DNA from: CBDBJQ01 sp965206405
GTDB lineage: Bacteria > Pseudomonadota > Alphaproteobacteria > UBA8366
DNA length: 64,000 nt
Assembly (NCBI GenBank): GCA_965206405.1
Contig: CBDBJQ010000006.1
Location: 1,798,001 to 1,862,000 of the forward strand
Direction: 5' to 3'
How positions within the stretch are numbered: the stretch's first letter is position 1; each line of letters starts with the position of its first letter. Shown here in pieces: positions 62,715-64,000 of the stretch. Below the pieces are notes generated by a model. The model did no database searches. It saw only the letters and a list, made by a program, of their open reading frames with translations, and was not told where the DNA came from. The position numbers and the translations under genes were made by a program.

Positions 62715-63341
62715 ATGTTCTACGAACCACAGAAGGGCGACCACGGGCTCGCGAAGAATCCGTTCAACAGCCTGGTCATCCCGCGCCCCATCGGCTGGAT
62801 CACCTCGCTCGACGCCAACGGCGTCGTCAATCTCGCGCCCTACAGCTTTTTCAACGCCGTGTCCTATCGCCCACCGACGGTGATGTTTTCCTCAAGTCCC
62901 GGCCCCGCCGGCGAGGGCGACCGCAAGGATTCCCACAGCAACATCCTCGAGGCCCGCGAGTTCGTCTGCAATCTCACCACCTGGGACACGCGCGAACAGA
63001 TGAACGCCACCTCGGCCAGTCTACCCCCGGACGCGGACGAACTGGCACTTGCGGGTCTCACCGCCGCACCCTCCAAGATGGTCAACCCGCCTCGCGTTGC
63101 CGAGGCGCCGGTGCATCTCGAATGCCGATTGCTTGAGACCGTCAGCCTTCCCGGCTGGACGCCGAAAGACCCTTATACGGTCCTCTTCGGCGAGGTGGTC
63201 GGGATCCATATCAGCGACGACGCGATCACTGCCGACGGGCTGATCGATGTCGGCCGCATCCGGCCGATCGCCCGTCTTGGCTATCAGGATTATGCGGTCG
63301 TCAATCCCGACACCATTTTCACCATGCAGCGCCCGGACTGA
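62715..63341 (+). CDS. Flavin reductase-like (FMN-binding split-barrel) protein
   Basis: A 208-residue protein of the flavin reductase-like domain family: NSLVIPRPIGWITSLDANGV, NLAPYSFFNAVSYRPPTVMF, REFVCNLTTWDTREQMNATS and APVHLECRLLETVSLP. These bind FMN and either supply reduced flavin to an oxygenase or have unassigned activity. It follows soxG by 22 bp, so it is likely co-transcribed with the sarcosine oxidase operon. The ATG at 62715 starts the recognisable domain; the frame upstream overlaps soxG without similarity. Confidence 0.85.
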   Translation: MFYEPQKGDHGLAKNPFNSLVIPRPIGWITSLDANGVVNLAPYSFFNAVSYRPPTVMFSSSPGPAGEGDRKDSHSNILEAREFVCNLTTWDTREQMNATSASLPPDADELALAGLTAAPSKMVNPPRVAEAPVHLECRLLETVSLPGWTPKDPYTVLFGEVVGIHISDDAITADGLIDVGRIRPIARLGYQDYAVVNPDTIFTMQRPD

Positions 63342-63383
63342 CCAACGCCTTTTCCCGGCAAAACCCAGCGGAAACCATCGCAA

Positions 63384-64000
63384 TGTCCGATCTTGTCGCC
63401 AGCGCGGAAACGCTGAAGCCACTCTTCTGGCCACGCTCCTGCGCCGTCCTCGGCGCTTCTGACAACCCGGCCAAGATTGGCGGAATTCCGGTGCGTTTTT
63501 TTCGGGAGCTCGGCTACGAGGGCGCATTCTACCCGGTCAACCCGGCGCGCGATACCGTGCAGGGTCTACCCTCCGTTCCTTCGGTTGCGGATATCGACGG
63601 ACCGCTCGACATGGCAATCATGGCCGTGCCCGAAGCACTCGCGCTGGAAACCGCGGAAGCCTGTGCCGCCAAGGGTGTCAAGGCGCTGGTCGTCCTGACC
63701 TCGGGCTTCGCCGAGACCGGCGAGGCTGGCGCGGAATCCCAGAGCCGTCTGCGCCAGATCGGTCGCGATGCCGGCATGCGGATCGTCGGACCCAACTGCC
63801 TTGGCTATTTCAATCCCAAGAACGCCGTCTACGGCACATTCACCACCTCGATTCTCCATGGCATGCCCAAGCAGGGAAATGTCGGCATGGTGAGCCAAAG
63901 CGGCGCCTTCGGCTCGCACTGTTTCGTACTCGGCCGCGAGAGGGGCCTTGGCTTCAGCTACTGGGTGACCACCGGCAACGAGGTCGATGTCGATGTCGCC
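63384..64000 (+). CDS. NDP-forming acyl-CoA synthetase (CoA-binding/ligase), 5' part
   Basis: The first 205 codons of a gene that runs off the window. It opens with a CoA-binding Rossmann domain (PRSCAVLGASDNPAKIGG, YEGAFYPVNPARDTVQGLPS, DMAIMAVPEALALETAEAC) and then a succinyl-CoA-ligase-like domain (MRIVGPNCLGYFNPKNAVYG, GNVGMVSQSGAFGSHCFVLG, VTTGNEVDVDVA). This is the N-terminal half of the ADP/GDP-forming acetyl-CoA synthetase or acetate-CoA ligase family, normally about 700 residues with an ATP-grasp domain. It follows the flavin reductase by 42 bp and may belong to the same transcript. Confidence 0.88.

Overview
The window is GC-rich, densely coded DNA that reads as a free-living, probably marine or host-associated alphaproteobacterium (Rhodospirillales-like). 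This rests on the class I PHA synthase, the hom-glpX-recJ gene order, the soxBDAG operon and the many small catabolic operons (TauD, hydantoinase, CaiB/BaiF, SMP-30, MaoC, amidase). No rRNA, no CRISPR and no recognisable transcription regulator is present. One tRNA, Glu(TTC), lies near 10.6 kb.

0-10 kb is a catabolic patchwork: a cupin dioxygenase-like gene; a minus-strand operon of MaoC hydratase, CitE-like lyase, isochorismatase-like hydrolase and a small membrane protein; a TauD dioxygenase followed by a ketopantoate reductase-like gene; a CMD/AhpD-like protein divergent from an SMP-30 lactonase; a frameshifted coiled-coil/membrane gene; a class III aminotransferase; and an MFS transporter. 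10-20.4 kb is mostly housekeeping: bolA, tRNA-Glu, an FAD dehydrogenase, recJ, glpX, hom, a truncated aminotransferase remnant, a lipoprotein, phaC and a secreted msrA. 20.3-27.9 kb is a co-directional minus-strand run (TauD, hyuA, hyuB, FAS1-like/MaoC dehydratase, CaiB/BaiF CoA-transferase, AroQ-like protein) that looks like one uncharacterised catabolic pathway. 28-33.7 kb holds a 2-hydroxyacid dehydrogenase, an SDR plus LLM oxidoreductase pair, an amidase and an aspartoacylase-like hydrolase.

33.8-37.2 kb is a graveyard of mobile DNA: an apparently intact IS5-type element beside an M81/MlrC peptidase remnant, IS3 and IS256 fragments (one a chimeric ORF), a multiply frameshifted IS256 transposase and a serine-recombinase scrap. 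It borders the most striking locus, a single 15.6-kb minus-strand gene (37306-52890, 5194 residues). The gene encodes a giant autotransporter: signal peptide, cadherin-like and Ig-like modules, 27 Calx-beta modules and a C-terminal beta-barrel. The Calx-beta array is built from 1092-bp A-B-C super-repeats that look nearly identical at the DNA level. A second IS256 tail, inverted relative to the first, ends only about 26 bp upstream of its start codon and carries a 12-C tract, so the giant gene sits between inverted IS256 ends.

53-64 kb returns to ordinary metabolism: an SDR, a phosphosulfolactate synthase (ComA) family protein, a gamma-glutamyltransferase-like protein, the heterotetrameric sarcosine oxidase operon soxBDAG, a flavin reductase-like protein and the start of an NDP-forming acyl-CoA synthetase that runs off the window.
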